The notes: generated from the sequence alone by a model not told the origin. A stretch of 64,000 nucleotides of DNA from Mansonella perstans (GCA_037074765.1 JBAMDO010000023.1:124001-188000), one strand, 5' to 3'. Positions 13,401 to 30,482 are shown, numbered from the stretch's first letter. A program made the numbers and translations.

Positions 13401-13900
13401 TGTATTTATTGGGAAGTTGATTATTTTGAAAACTCCTTAAATGAACATTTTGTTGAGTTAAAAAAATTTTTTGTAATGATTTTCATGATGTTTTCATGAT
13501 ATAACACTGAAACTTTGCGAAATTTGAAATGCAGATTAAACTTTCGTAAATTTCCATTCCTTGCTAATAATACTAACCGAATTTGAAAGTTCACTTCTGA
13601 AACTTGAAGAAATACGACCTGATGAGGCGGAAATGACACCACAACTATAATTAATACCTAAACTGTTTGAAAATCAGCTATTATTTCATTTCATTTTTTA
13701 GCAAATATACAAAGCAAGAAAAGCAACAACTTTATGAATGAGAATCCCAAAAGTTGGACTGAATATCTTTCTAGTTTATTCAGATTAACCAACAAAAAAA
13801 TTCAAAAATTTTCGAAATGAGGTATTCATTGAAATTCGACAAAGTATTCCAAATAAAAGAAAGCCAAATAAGCTGCTTAAAAGAAAGCTAAGTAAGCTGC
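10418..13900. other. Gene-poor AT-rich stretch
   Basis: Lies between the first recognised exon of metalloproteinase A and the stop codon of the capping enzyme. Any missing 5' exons of metalloproteinase A (signal peptide) would be here, but none could be recognised. Short frames at 10558-10785 (-), 12488-12721 (+) and 13421-13642 (-) have no homology, splice phase or domain support. The foldback repeat at 13293-13456 is listed separately. Confidence 0.6.
13293..13456. repeat. Foldback (inverted) repeat, arms of about 53 bp
   Basis: The left arm 13293-13346 (starts TCAACAAAATGCTCATTTTA) and right arm 13404-13456 (ends CATTTTGTTGA) are imperfect reverse complements, with a loop of about 57 bases. 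Both arms share TCAACTTCCCAA / TTGGGAAGTTGA near the loop. No flanking target-site duplication or transposase frame was seen. It could be a small foldback MITE or an RNA hairpin. Confidence 0.75.
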
Positions 13901-16900
13901 TTATGTCCTAGGAATTTTCTGAATAACATCATCAGCTGATTGTGGAGCAGATCTCTTTTTCATTTTCTGCATACATATTTTCTCAACGAAAGCTATCAAC
14001 GATTCTTTATCAATCGGATAAATGATACTGTTATAAACAGCTTTTGCTGTTTTGCTTGAATTAGGCAAACTTTTGTCCGTACGCTCACGCATGAATTCCC
14101 ATTTGCCATTCTGCAATAATACAAATAATTGGAGTTGTCCATGAAAAAGTTTTTTCAAATATAAAGCAATAAAGAATGAAACTGTCAGAATACTACTAGA
14201 CTCCACCAGCATACGGGAAATTTCAATAACTTCGTTATTTTGAACATTAGCAAGCTTCGCGTATTTAATGTCTGACAGTTTCCTGTTAAAAACTTATATA
14301 AAACTCGTATCCACCGATTATGCTGCTGCACCAAGTGAGTGGACTATTCATTTAAAGATAACACTTCACTACACTGATTCATCTTCCACTGATAGTTCAA
14401 CGAATATATTTCGAAGGGCACGTATATGTATAGGTGCTTTAGAAATCTGCGATATCAAATAAATGACTAACTTTAAAAGTACATTCAATGATTTTGTTAT
14501 CATACGGTAACAACTTCTTTGTAGCTTTCATTTGTGCCATTGGCTCTAACTGGTTTTGTACAAAAAGGAAGCCAATGTGTTCTGGTAATTCACCAGGTTT
14601 CGAAATGCGTCTTATCTTGAGTTGAAAATCGATTGAGTTATGAGATGGAGGCTTCCATTTCAACAATGTGTCACATCGTCCACAGCGATATGGCTAAAAA
14701 GTGAGCAAAATATATTAATTTCAATGTCAAGGCAATAAACTAAAAGCTAACTGATAATAATCATAAACCAAAACAAAATTTGTATAAAGCTCCATGAAGA
14801 TAACTTAAATGCTCAGCATTAAATTGAATTTCAATATGCTCCAGTAGTTTTGAATTTCAATATAAACTGAAAATGATTTCCTCTAATTATTAATAAAGAT
14901 CAGGTAATAAGATCTATTTGGAATCCACTCCAGATTCACATATATGAAAAGTAGGAAGCAACATTCAGGACAGAAAACTTTAACATCAGTCAGCTTAGCG
15001 CCTTAAAAAGTTTTATTTTCTCTCCTGATATGACCACTTCTCGATGCATCACGACGTGTTAAAATTCTTTTTGAAACTTACTTCATTTACTGATTGAAAA
15101 ATTAAGCCATCAATTTCATGCCCAACATTTTTTGTAAATTTTTCATCAAATAGTTTTCGAACCGCTTCCAATTCCCAAAAATCCTGCAAAAACAGCTCTA
15201 AAAAGAAAAGAACTACGGCAATAAAAAAGCTAGTTAATAACAAAACAATGAATATTTTCATCATACCTTATTACGTATACTTATTGGTTCATTTTCTCTT
15301 CTGATACGACCACTTCTCAATGCATCACGACGAGGTTGAATTAAATCATCACGAATACATGCCAAACGCGTAACGAAATCACACTCGCCCACGTTCTGTC
15401 CCTAAACAAAGCATCCTTCGCTACTAATTCAGATATCCTTGATTTCCTTTTTATGCTTCTGATAGAAAAAAAAAAAAAAAAACAACAAAAGACTAGCATA
15501 ATATAGTCAAGCAAAAACCTCGAATTTAATAATATCGTAGATGAGCAATCTTGGAACATCTATAATGACACCATTTTCTCCCTTTACCTGTAGAAATGTA
15601 ATGTCATTCAAAAAACAACATCTTCATTTTGAAAATCTTTTATACAAGATACTTCCAATATTTAATATATGTTTCGACCTAACATCCACCAATGAACAAG
15701 CACTATTAGGTGTATCTATTACAACGCAACTCCGAAAATTGCCATTTTTGCACAGTCTAATTTCAGGTAAAAAATACGCACAAAAATAAACTCCAAAATT
15801 AACCTTTTCGATTATCATTTCACAATCTATGAGGGTATTCTGAATATGACGGAATTCTTTTTTGTGTGGAAATGTTATGCAGGATATTTTAAATACATTA
15901 TTATTGCGATCAAATGCGTATATTGAATCTTCATCGTCGATTAGAACCATATATCTAAAGTGAACATATCTGTTAGTAACAAATGTATAAATGAGGAGTA
16001 ACAAATGTATAAATGAGGATAAAATAGTTCAACCATTCAATTCATCTTCAACTCCATCAAACCAGAATCATATATTTCACTGAGAAGAAAATGGATAATC
16101 TAGCTGTCCTTAACATAATTTATTTATTTTCTTTCTGTACCTAAACTTCATATTTAATTGTTGAACCAAAATAATGCCTATACTACTTTAAAAAAACACT
16201 CATTCACCTGATTCCATCGGCTTTCCAAGACACCATATATTTCTTCTCAGCCAAAAAATGTAAGTTATCTCTTTCCATAGATACTGGTTGACTGCCAGGA
16301 AACCCATCTCTTTTATAACCACTTATGTCTCTAATCTGAATGTTCTTATAAATTATAAAAGAAGAATAATACTAGTTTAATTATATAGTACTATTTGCAA
16401 ATCAAGGTATTTTATATTTCTGTCTTTTCTTTGAACCTTACGATGGAGAAATAAAGAGCATATGTATTATAGACAAGAAATGCCTATGAATAAGAAGCAA
16501 GTTTTAGAAAAACTGGATCTATTTAGGAGGTTCACACACTAGCAGTATATCATAATCAGCTGATCCTACTAAGCTTAAATACTTTTTAAAAAAGATTTAT
16601 GGAAATCTAATGAATTAACTAGTCTAGTATATGAAGCGAAACAAGCAATAGATTATAAAAGCTTTGAAAATGTTTATAAAAATAAATGACCTTATTTTGT
16701 AAAATGGTTCGGGTAACAGGATCTGATACGTATTTAACACTAGGCACAGCTCCATCCATAAATTTAGGCTCGTCTAGAAATAAGAATATAAATTAGTTTC
16801 AACATTTTTTACTGATGGACAATAAGAATCATGGCTATAAGTAGTATTCCTAATGATGATTTGATAAAGCTAAAGAAAACCATTAAAATATGGATGTAAC

Positions 16901-18792
16901 CAACCGACTGAAGCTAGGGTACTCTTTATCAAAAACAAGCTAACGCAACTTAAAAATAGAATATTGGCGTAGATAACAAAAAAACTAAAGGGAAAGAAGA
17001 GTGTAAATGAAGAAACACTCAATGAAATTTGAGATACCTTGACTAGTACCCGCATCGTCAAATTGAACTTTATCACCATCAACTGGGCCATTTTCCCATG
17101 CGGGGCGTGGTGGTGCCTATAATTAATTTCAATTTTTTCTTGTCCCATGTTTCACATCTCGATAAATATGGTGTTCAGTAAAAATACACAAACCAAACTT
17201 GAACACTAAGAAATCCGAAATAAATATCACATGAATTTTGCCTTTGCTAATAAGTCATTCATAACCGAAAAAGTCTATGAAGTTCAGAAAAAAGATATTA
17301 AAAAAATTAACTTGAAAAAGAAAATGGCACCAATGCAAGGAAAGGAAACTCAATCAAAAAAGAACCTCAATTCTTTCATCTTCATCGCCGTATCTTTTCA
17401 TAAGTTCATCCAAATACATCTGCTTATAAATACCATTTGGTCTCATCTGTGCAAATGAATAAATAGCAGCATCGATTGCCCAATCCATAGCACTAGCAAG
17501 ATATGCTGCTATTAAGAAGCCTGTTCTGTTAAATCCATGAGTGCAATGCACAGCTATTATATCTTTTGGATTCGCCTGGAAATTTGTGCTGTGAATGTTA
17601 TGATATTTTAGCATTATGAATTGGAATCACAAAATTAAAAGCTTTTTTTTTCCTTCCATATGAAATGTACAAACAGCAGATTCCATATAAATATTTTTTC
17701 AAGATGGCAGCATTAATTATATTTTCAAAGAATGCGGATGAAAGATAAATTTAATTACTCAATGCTAGAATTCAATATGTTATCACAGGATGAAAATATA
17801 TTCAAAGTTACAAAAAAAAAAAAAAGAAAACAAATGATAAAGTAATAATATCGACAAATTTAATCGCTAACCTGAAGAAATCCGCGTACTATTCGACAAA
17901 ATTGCTCTGTTTCAGGAATAGACGGTGCTTCGCCATGACCTTGCAATGGGATCTTTTTATAAATACAATTCCGTTTCTCGACCTAAACAAGTAGGAGTAA
18001 AGCAGGATCAAATGTTTATTCACCATGTAAAAGATATAAAACGTATTTTGAACAAGAACAGTGGTAATAAAGCTACAGGCTACAAAGAAAATGTGCCGTG
18101 AAATAGAAATTAATAACAAATTACAATAATTATAAAAAATTCATAATACCTCTTTTCTATTGTAATAACGATCGGTTTTTGTAAGATCGATCCATAACCC
18201 AATCCTTGCACCCGATTCAACACCGTGAAATTTGTATGCGAAAACATCCCGCGGATGAAAGTGCCATTTCTTCTCAATTTGCTCATCATACAGGTTACAA
18301 AGAGGAGTTTTGAAAGGCAAAAAATGCTTTGCAACAACCTGAAATGCTTACAATTCATCTACACATCTCCTTCTCCCAATGTCAATATCCAAGATCTGTA
18401 AAGCAATCGTATGAAGAGCTCTTAAATAATCTTCCAAATAATATGAAAGTTCTGAAATAAACTTGCAAGTGTTGTGTAACTTTTACAAGTAACAAAATTT
18501 ATGTAATTAAATTATACCAGACCAAAGTGAATTATTTGATTTTTCAGGAAACAATGAAATTTCGGATAATTCTCAGAAATGAAATAGCTAAAAGGAAGAA
18601 GAAGCAGTATAAATTTCCTGATAATTTAGACTGTGGAATTAATCTGGAATAAAGTGTAAAAATGAAACAACTTATAGTTAAGTATACCGAGCCCAGTGGT
18701 GGACAATAAAGCCAACGATCGGGAGGGCCAAGACGAGCTTTTTCATTGTTGAGCTCCAAATCTGTGCTGCTTAACTCTTCGTCACTTGCCAT
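13901..18792 (-). CDS. cel-1: Bifunctional mRNA capping enzyme (RNA 5'-triphosphatase and guanylyltransferase)
   Basis: Nuclear enzyme that removes the gamma phosphate of nascent pre-mRNA and adds GMP to start the 5' cap. Thirteen exons, all phases consistent: 18688-18792, 18150-18338, 17872-17982, 17366-17575, 17038-17116, 16691-16773, 16208-16335, 15804-15954, 15519-15587, 15267-15401, 15082-15183, 14472-14693, 13901-14110; predicted 597 residues. The N-terminal triphosphatase half has the Cys-phosphatase loop [10 protein letters not shown] (Cys about 146) and [11 protein letters not shown]. The guanylyltransferase half has the nucleotidyl-Lys motif KADGIR (Lys about 297), [25 protein letters not shown] and [10 protein letters not shown]. 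Motif III reads LIDCEM where the human enzyme has LLDGEM, an unusual Gly to Cys change at about residue 346. The start ATG at 18790-18792 precedes [11 protein letters not shown], the conserved beginning of the family. Length is normal for the metazoan enzyme. Confidence 0.97.
15975..16018. repeat. 22-bp perfect tandem duplication
   Basis: Two adjacent identical copies beginning AGTAACAAATGTATAA, inside the capping-enzyme intron between exons 7 and 8. Likely a recent slippage event with no coding effect. Confidence 0.9.
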
Positions 18793-20356
18793 TAATGACA
18801 AACGGAAATTTACCAGCTATGACTTTGCCATAAGTATATCTGAAATACGTAAGTAAGATCATTATCATCTTTCTTGCAATTTTATGTGACGTTATAAAAA
18901 CACGTGTTATCATACGTTAATAAATTTGAAAAACAAATTGGAGCTAATCACGATCGCCGAATCTTTATCAATAAAGTGGCTACTAAAACATACAATTTGA
19001 TACATGCTGTTAAACACTGCTTGCACAAATCTAAATTTTTGAATTTGCATTTCACTGTGATAATTATGCGAAAGAAACGGATGTAATTTAGAAGTTCATC
19101 ATAACGTTCAATGAATTCTTCTTCACGCATGCTAAGTATTTGTGTTACGATTATCCTTCCAAATCACATATTACTGCCTTCAGCTTATTCTATCAAATTT
19201 CCGCATAAAATTTCATCTATACCAATAAACACACAAGAATGTGCCACCAATTTCATTTTATTTCTAAATTTTAAGTGTAAAAAAAAAAATGAAATTCAAA
19301 CTATACGTGCTTTACGTTGCGTGCTAATCTATTTTAAAGAAAGAGAAGGCACAGAGAAGAAACATAGAGTGAAAGGCGAAAATAACTCTTCTATCAGTCC
19401 TAATAACCATTCCCTCTCAATCACTGCTACACACAATCAATATGTAATACTTTGTCATTTCTTCAAATCTAATGGTCATTCCATATTCATATTACAAACC
19501 ATAATGGTCACTCCATATTCACATTACAAACCTAACGGTCACTCCATATTCACACTACAAGTCTAATGGTCATTCCACACTCACATTACAAACCTAATGG
19601 TCACTCCATATTCATACTACAAACTTTATTCTATAGCTCTAATCTACAATCTTTTATCTTATCATTAGCACAAACTTTGACTCTATCACTTTTTTCAATC
19701 ATCAATGTTTTTAAAAAATCTTTCCAATCCATGCATTCTCTCAATCACTTATAATATATCATTATGCAACAAAATTGTGAAATAGAACGTCGCGTGAAAT
19801 AAGTGTGTGAATCTATGGAAATTGACGTGACCATTGTTGTGATGACAATTTCTTGCGTCAGTTTTCTTCATTATTGTAAGTACGAAACATTTTCAAGCTG
19901 TAGAAAAATGATACTTACGCTTAACATAAAAATAATTTAACGTATGGTATAAAATCGTAATTATAATGTGCCTATAATGCGTACATTACTTTACCTTACA
20001 CGTAATTTACCTATTACACGTAATTTAGGTTACACAATTATCGTTGCTACGATTATCAATTATCATTAATGTCAATATTATCATTAATGCTATCCTTATA
20101 AATGCATCTACGACAGGAATAATTAAAGATTCGGACTACATATTAAATAATGAGAGCATGATGCATCTTTTCAATCTTTTCATTTCTCGGATATATAAGA
20201 GAGCAATCAGGTGGTCAAAGAGGAATGTATAAAACTTCCAAATAAATTTTAAAAAGTATAACAGGCCACAAATGAATTTTTAGTTTGATTGATCTTGGTA
20301 TCATAGAAAAAAATTATCACTTTTTATAAAGTCTTAATGAATTACTTCACTTAATT
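18793..20356. other. Intergenic stretch upstream of the capping enzyme
   Basis: Presumed 5' region of the capping enzyme, then AT-rich DNA up to the tRNA gene. It contains a 31-bp minisatellite (19471-19626). A 151-codon plus-strand frame at 19111-19566 runs into the minisatellite and has no domain or splice support. No promoter motif could be assigned. Confidence 0.6.
19471..19626. repeat. 31-bp minisatellite, five copies
   Basis: Five head-to-tail copies begin at 19471, 19503, 19534, 19565 and 19596, with consensus start AATGGTCACTCCATATTCAC and end ATTACAAACCT. Copies differ by a few substitutions, mostly C/T; the first is one base longer. Confidence 0.92.
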
Positions 20357-20440
20357 GTCCGTCTGGCCGAGTGGTCTAAGGCGTTGCGTTCAGGTCGCAA
20401 TCTACTTCTGTAGGCGCAGGTTCGAATCCTGCGGCGGACA
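20357..20440 (+). tRNA. tRNA-Leu (anticodon CAG)
   Basis: An 84-nt class II tRNA without intron. The acceptor stem GTCCGTC pairs with GGCGGAC, discriminator A. The D arm contains the A box (TGGCCGAGTGG), the anticodon arm is TTGCG-TTCAGGT-CGCAA giving CAG, a long variable arm is present (CTACTTCTGTAG), and the T arm is GCAGG-TTCGAAT-CCTGC (B box). A short T run follows near 20469 as a pol III terminator. It decodes CUG leucine codons. Confidence 0.97.
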
Positions 20441-21490
20441 GCTAACTGCTGTGTTATTCTGACACGACATTTTTGCATTTTTTCAAGTAATTAAAGATTA
20501 AAAAGATTGCAATGTGATGTAACAATTTCATATAAGATTGTGATATTACAGTGTAGCAAATATTATCTCTATTTAGATAAATTTTATCAAAAAACAATGG
20601 TGCAAAAGATGAAAGATAAACTAATCAAGCAAAAGTGATAAAAAAAAAGTGATAAAAATAAATGATTCTTTTCATTACACAACGTTTTATTTAGTTATTC
20701 TGTCAAATATTTGAATCGATATTTTTCATTTTCTTTATTTAATTTATAAATTTAAAGTCAAAAAAAAAAGTTCTTTTTCTGATAAACTTTCATTTTTATC
20801 AGTCATTTGAACGTGTTACTTAAATTTTGAACCTTTGGAACAAATCCATTTTCTAGTTCTTTACGCAGAATATCTCAATAAATTGTTGGTTGCTATGAGC
20901 ATTTCAAAATATCTGAAATAAAGAAATTAATTACAAACTACTTCTTAAAATTTTAGAATTTCAAAGTTATAAAATCTGTATAGACATTATAGTATCCATT
21001 CGTGTCGCATGTCTCATCAATCATTTCATATTGATCGAAATAGGTGCGGAATTGATCTAGTTATATCCATGCACAAATTATTTCAATAGACAAGAACGGA
21101 GAAACGGGTTTCGTTGCGGTAACGATGCATTGATTTCCACAGTGTCGTAGTCTTTACAAATAAATAGCACCGCTGCGAGTTCCACATTCTTCTATTTCTG
21201 TTTTCAAAGTGCTTATTTTAAATTTTATCATTTAGCGATGAATCATATCAATGCTATTGAAAGAGATCTTATATTTAAATTTTAGAATCTGCGAAATACT
21301 TCAAAAGAAAATTTGAGAATACCCAAAATACAACCTAGGATAGTGAGAATATTCATAAGCTAAATGAGGTTAAAATTATTACAAATAACCATAAGTCAAC
21401 GTTCAAGAGTTCGGTCGAGTCCATGTGTAATAGAATATAAAAGTAGTTCTTATATGCCTTCTCTGATTACATTATTAATAGTGTTTTAAG
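20441..21490. other. Intergenic stretch upstream of the MESH1 gene
   Basis: AT-rich, without open frames. It presumably contains the promoter of the downstream phosphohydrolase, but no motif could be assigned. The last bases, TGTTTTAAG directly before the ATG, resemble a splice acceptor and may be a spliced-leader addition site. Confidence 0.5.
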
Positions 21491-23034
21491 ATGGCGGAAG
21501 GCGATGATCGAGACGAAAAGTATAATATTTCTCCTCCTCCTCTCTATAAATCGATATATCCGGAAGTTCCGGAGGATGTGTCGGATAAATTGGCTGCAAT
21601 GAATATTAAACCGAAAACCAACGGATTTACCGATGATATATCACTGATTATTAAAGCTGTAGATTTAGCTGCTCGGCGTCATCGTCAGCAGCGTCGTAGA
21701 GATACCATACAAACCCCTTATGTAAATCATCCTATCGGCAAGTGATTTTTATCTTTACTTTGATTCTTATCATTTTTCATATTTATGAATTTATGACTAT
21801 ATCATTTGGTATTTGGAAAACGCTAAAATGGGCATTTACGAATTATGATTGCTCGTAAATTTTCAATTAATTTATTGGATTATTTCTTGGAATATTTTCT
21901 AACTTTTGTGAATATATAGCCAAATTCTAGGTGTCGCTTATATATTGACAAATGAAGGACAAATAACCGATACAGCAACAATTATTGCTGCTTTACTACA
22001 TGATACTGTTGAGGATACAAAAACAACTAATGAAGAAATTCGAAAAATATTTGGTGACGAGGTACTGTTCCGTTTGTGCGTGAAAAAAAACAGTTTCGGA
22101 AAAAAATTTTTTTTAATTAATTTTGAAAAAATAGCTGGAATCATTTACGTACATCCATGTGTAAAAGTATTCTAAAAGATTAAATTATATTCAGTTGTAT
22201 AAGTTAAAAATACGTTCTAAACTTCAATAGCACGTTATGTAGATATACGTTTAAATTAATTAGGTGAATTTTTTTTGATGCATTATAAAAAAAATTGTAT
22301 TAAGGTAGCAGATATCGTTAAAGAATGCACAGTTGACAAAAATATGAAACGTAAAGCAAGAATGGAATGTCAACTGGAAAAGGCATCAAAACTGTCACAT
22401 AAAGTCAGTTGGAATCCTTCAAAAATTATATTACAAAAGTTTTTCCAAATTATTTTGTTTTCTCAATTATAAATGCTATTAGTGTAGTGATCAAGAGTTT
22501 TATGGAAGTGATATCAATGAAAGGGTTAAATTTCGTATTATATTTCTTTCAATTTAGTGTCTTCTTGTTTACCGACTATTTAAAATGTTTTTTCTTTATA
22601 TCCATAATGATAACTAAAACCATTGCTGGAATTCTTTGGGGTAAATTTACGAAAAACAAATAAAAAATTTCATGTACAATGAATTAAGAAAATTGATGAT
22701 GGTGGGATGTGAATTGCTCGCTGATCACAAACAATTCCAGTTTATGTATTCTTGATTATCCGGTTTTCTTTTCCAACGTCCATCTCAACACAATAAATTT
22801 ATCTTTTCGAAACTGGATGAATTTAAAAACTAACTATTTCAGGCAAAACTTGTACAAATGGCGGATAAACTGTATAACCTCCGTGATATCAAGCGTGGTA
22901 CACCATGCTGCTGGACAAAGCATCATGTGACTGAATATATTTTATTTGCGAAAAATCTGTTGTCGAAGATCAGAGGGATACATGGTCCACTGGAAACAGC
23001 TTTGGATGATATCATTAATAAACATATCAAGTGA
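21491..23034 (+). CDS. HDDC3: MESH1/HDDC3-type HD-domain (p)ppGpp/NADPH phosphohydrolase
   Basis: Metazoan SpoT homologue; the family hydrolyses ppGpp in vitro and acts as a cytosolic NADPH phosphatase. Exons 21491-21737, 21931-22061, 22305-22403 and 22843-23034 give 222 residues. Metal and catalytic signatures are present: ARRHRQQRRRD with His64, YVNHPIGVAYIL with His80, the HD motif LLHDTVEDT at 106-112, and VQMADKLYNLRDIKRGTP near the C-terminus. The human protein is about 179 residues; the extra length here is a roughly 45-residue acidic N-terminal extension (MAEGDDRDEKYN...). The first intron must use a GC donor (GCAAGT) to join NHPI-G to VAYIL in phase; a GT two codons later breaks the conserved sequence. 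An ATTAATAAA signal lies near 23132-23140. Confidence 0.94.
21738..21743 (+). other. Non-canonical GC splice donor (GCAAGT)
   Basis: The exon ends ATCG and the intron starts GCAAGT; the acceptor is AAATTCTAG at 21922-21930. Only this pair restores the family motif HPIG-VAY. Apart from the C, the donor matches the strong consensus, as is usual for GC-AG introns. Confidence 0.85.
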
Positions 23035-25287
23035 ATAGGATTTGGTTTATTGATTTTCTCAATATTTTTATCCGTTGTTCGTAAATGAATTATAAAATAG
23101 ATGCAATTTATGCAATACTGTTATTTCAAGATTAATAAACAGTAATAAAATTATCATTTTGATTACTTATTGGAGATCTTGATGAATTTCCCAGCAATGC
23201 TTTACATCTCGGAAGAATGTGCAGCCTAATAATTTGCACAGTTACAATCCGAATTGGATGTGATGGAGTAATAATTAAACTTCATGTTGAAAATTCTATG
23301 CTGTATTTCAGTACCATATCTCATATTCCTTTTCATCTAATTACTAGAGTAAAGAGTAGTAGTTTTGAAGGCATATGATCCAAAAAAATTTATTTATTTC
23401 ATTACAAATTTGCATCTTTCTGAAATTACCGATTTTAAAGAACTTTTACCACCTGTCTTGTAATGCAAAGACAGGAAAAAATCATTTCAGTAAACCAAAT
23501 GATATGAGACGAAAGCATCAATTAAAGAATTATATATTTATCGAATAATCCTTAGATTTCTTCTTCCAGTGTTAATAAGCAATATCGAAGATATTTAAAA
23601 AATTTGTTCTTTGATTGATAAAAATTCCCACAAGAAATTATACAATTTTTCAAATTGAAATACTTACTGTAGAAGTATTTCAAATGATTGTTATTTGATT
23701 TTCAAATTGATTTTGAAATCATAAAATTGATTCCTTTCTGGCCTTTTTCATCTTTAGAATAGTTATTTGTTGTGCAATTTCGTAAAATGTAAGAATATGA
23801 GCAAGAAACCGTTAAATGATTTTACATGCTTATTAAAGATACAAAAAAAATGGGCAAACGAATGACTTGGCCTAAACTTGGCTTGCTATTTCGGCAACTT
23901 CATGGCCAGTTGTCATAATTGCTAAAAATCTTCGCATATAATTGAATATCGGATTTAAATCACGCTTTGATATAACAAATTATGAGCCACATAAAACTAT
24001 TATTGCTCTCTTCCTGTAGTATGACCTACAACACTTGCAAAATTGGTTAATTCAGTTTTTTAGATCAATTTTAGTGCTGTCCATATAGGTTCGTTACCTT
24101 ACCATAAGATTTTCCGCTATTTTTTTAAACAAAATACAACATATGACTGAAACAAGTTGAATACGCAATGATTTATGCTTACGCTTAGTCCACGTAAAAT
24201 TAGCAATGAAGAAATGTTTTTAGTGATACAATTTCTCCAATTACTCGCTTATTTTTTATGTCATATTTATATATTTCGTTATCACCAAATAACAGCACAT
24301 TCATTCGTAGAATAAGTATACCTGAAAATTTTCGAATTATCAGCATAATTACTAATAAAATCAGTTAATTGTACGGTTAAAAGTAATTGCTAAGTTTTTC
24401 TTAAAAATTTTCTATTTTAAGTTTCATCTGAACTCAATAACTTTTAACATAACCAAATTGCAATCATCGCTTCTTCTGATAACTTTTTAAGGTATTTTAT
24501 GCTAACAAATTTACAAATAAATGTAATTTACTATGCAAATTATAGTAATCTATTGGATCCGTGTGATATCTTCTTTTTCATACACCGCCGACAGATTCAA
24601 ATCTGACAGAAGTGTTCAAATAAAATACCCTAACTTTATATCGCATCTGACATATACACATGATATCCAGTCTTGATATTGATTCTAATAACTGTATGCA
24701 ATTGCTCTCCGAATCCGGACAATCTTCTCCCCGCTGCACACGAGCGTCTTTCTAGTCTTCTCCCCGTCTGCACGCGAGAATCTATCTAGTCTTCTGTACA
24801 CGTCTGTACACGTCTGTGCAGTCTGTACCCGAGCATCTTTCTATTCTTCTCCCCGTCTGTACACGAGCGTCTCTCTAGTCTTCTCCCCGTCTGCACGCGA
24901 GAATCTTTCTAGTCTTCTGTACACGTCTGTACACGTTTGTCTTTCTAATCTTCTCCCCATCTGTACACAAGGATCTTTCGGCATTAGCATTGTATCTCAT
25001 TTTGATCACGTAATGCCCTTCTAAATGCTCACTACATAGATCTATTACTCTTCATGTTACATCACTTTCCATTTAGTACTGTCGTGCAAAGAATCTTTGA
25101 CACAATACTGTTTCATGAAATAAACACTACAGTTCATATTCTTTTGCTGGACGAATTATTCGCCGCAATCAGTCAAAATAGTTTCCACCACAACAAAAAT
25201 ATACACTACACACCAATAATTTTAGAAAGACTGAAAAGTTGAAAAAAATTATACGATCATTATTGTTTCTCAGTTCTTTGAAATACT
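23035..25287. other. Convergent intergenic stretch with a GC-richer minisatellite
   Basis: Between the 3' ends of MESH1 (+) and metalloproteinase B (-). Apart from poly(A) signals near the left end and the minisatellite at 24721-24981, nothing was recognised. The frame 25054-25242 (+) has no support. Confidence 0.6.
24721..24981. repeat. About 34-bp minisatellite with higher-order structure
   Basis: About seven units built on TCTTCTCCCCGTCTGCACGC and a tail GAGAATCT(A/T)TCTAG, visibly richer in G+C than the surroundings. The units follow a repeated order: CCCC type with GAGCGTCT, CCCC type with GAGAATCT, then a type with TCTGTACACGTCTGTACACG. That three-unit series occurs about twice. Confidence 0.85.
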
Positions 25288-29713
<4,426 letters not shown>

Positions 29714-29734
29714 TGTAGAAAAGCTATTCAAATT

Positions 29735-29748
29735 TCTGGAAAAAAAAG
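29735..29748 (-). promoter_or_regulatory. Possible spliced-leader acceptor upstream of metalloproteinase B
   Basis: On the minus strand a polypyrimidine tract ending TTTTTTTTCCAG precedes the start codon by 22 bases, with no convincing upstream exon. It could be a trans-splice acceptor or the 3' end of an intron in the 5' UTR. Confidence 0.4.
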
Positions 29749-30482
29749 TAAAATTGATTAAAAAATATTTCAGCACAATTCTGATAAAAAAAATAAAGAA
29801 ATTTTCGCAAAAGACATAGCGATTCGTATAAAACAGATTCATTTTTGTTTTTTGTAAATAATTTGTATAATTTCACGCTTATTGATTTATTTTACTTTTT
29901 TTCGGCCATAATGGAATAAAATTTTCTTTTTTAGTTGGATACTTTGGTCATTTTCCTAGTTCTCGATAGATTTTATGCGCTGAAAAATCATATATCGTAT
30001 CTTTGAAAGACTGTATGATTATTTAGCTAAATTATCGGAGAATTAACTATATGTGTGCAATGGACAACAGGAAATTTGCTGGAGAAAATTTACATTAGGA
30101 AAACCTTTCATAATTTTTTCTAATTCAAACAATCAATAATATGAAGTCCTAATAGCTATATCTTAGTACTAATCAATGAAATGTTGAAAAGTAGACGTAA
30201 ACATAAGTCAAATGTATCTTCGATAATACCTAAGTCCTAATTAATAATTAAGTAATTTTAATTACACTAATTAATACTGGCAATGGAAACAGGGCATGGG
30301 AATAGAAATTAATGCTTAATAGTCAATTCTATTTAGATGATTTTATAATTTTACAGAAAGGAATTTCAGAACAAATTTTAATTTAAATAAAGTTTTTGCT
30401 TCAAAATTCTTATCATAAAACTTTTAAATCAGTTAGTGCATTAGTTTTTGTAGAAAATTAAAACATGAAATGTTAGAATGAG
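29749..30482. other. Short intergenic stretch upstream of metalloproteinase B
   Basis: AT-rich. It should contain the promoter of the metalloproteinase, but no recognisable motif or exon was found. Confidence 0.5.

Noticed and set aside
13901..14462. Plus-strand 64-codon frame at 14268-14462 as a separate gene
   Set aside because: It lies in the capping-enzyme intron between exons 12 and 13 and has no support.
19111..19566. 151-codon plus-strand open frame
   Set aside because: Low-complexity, no splice context, and its C-terminal third is the 31-bp minisatellite translated.
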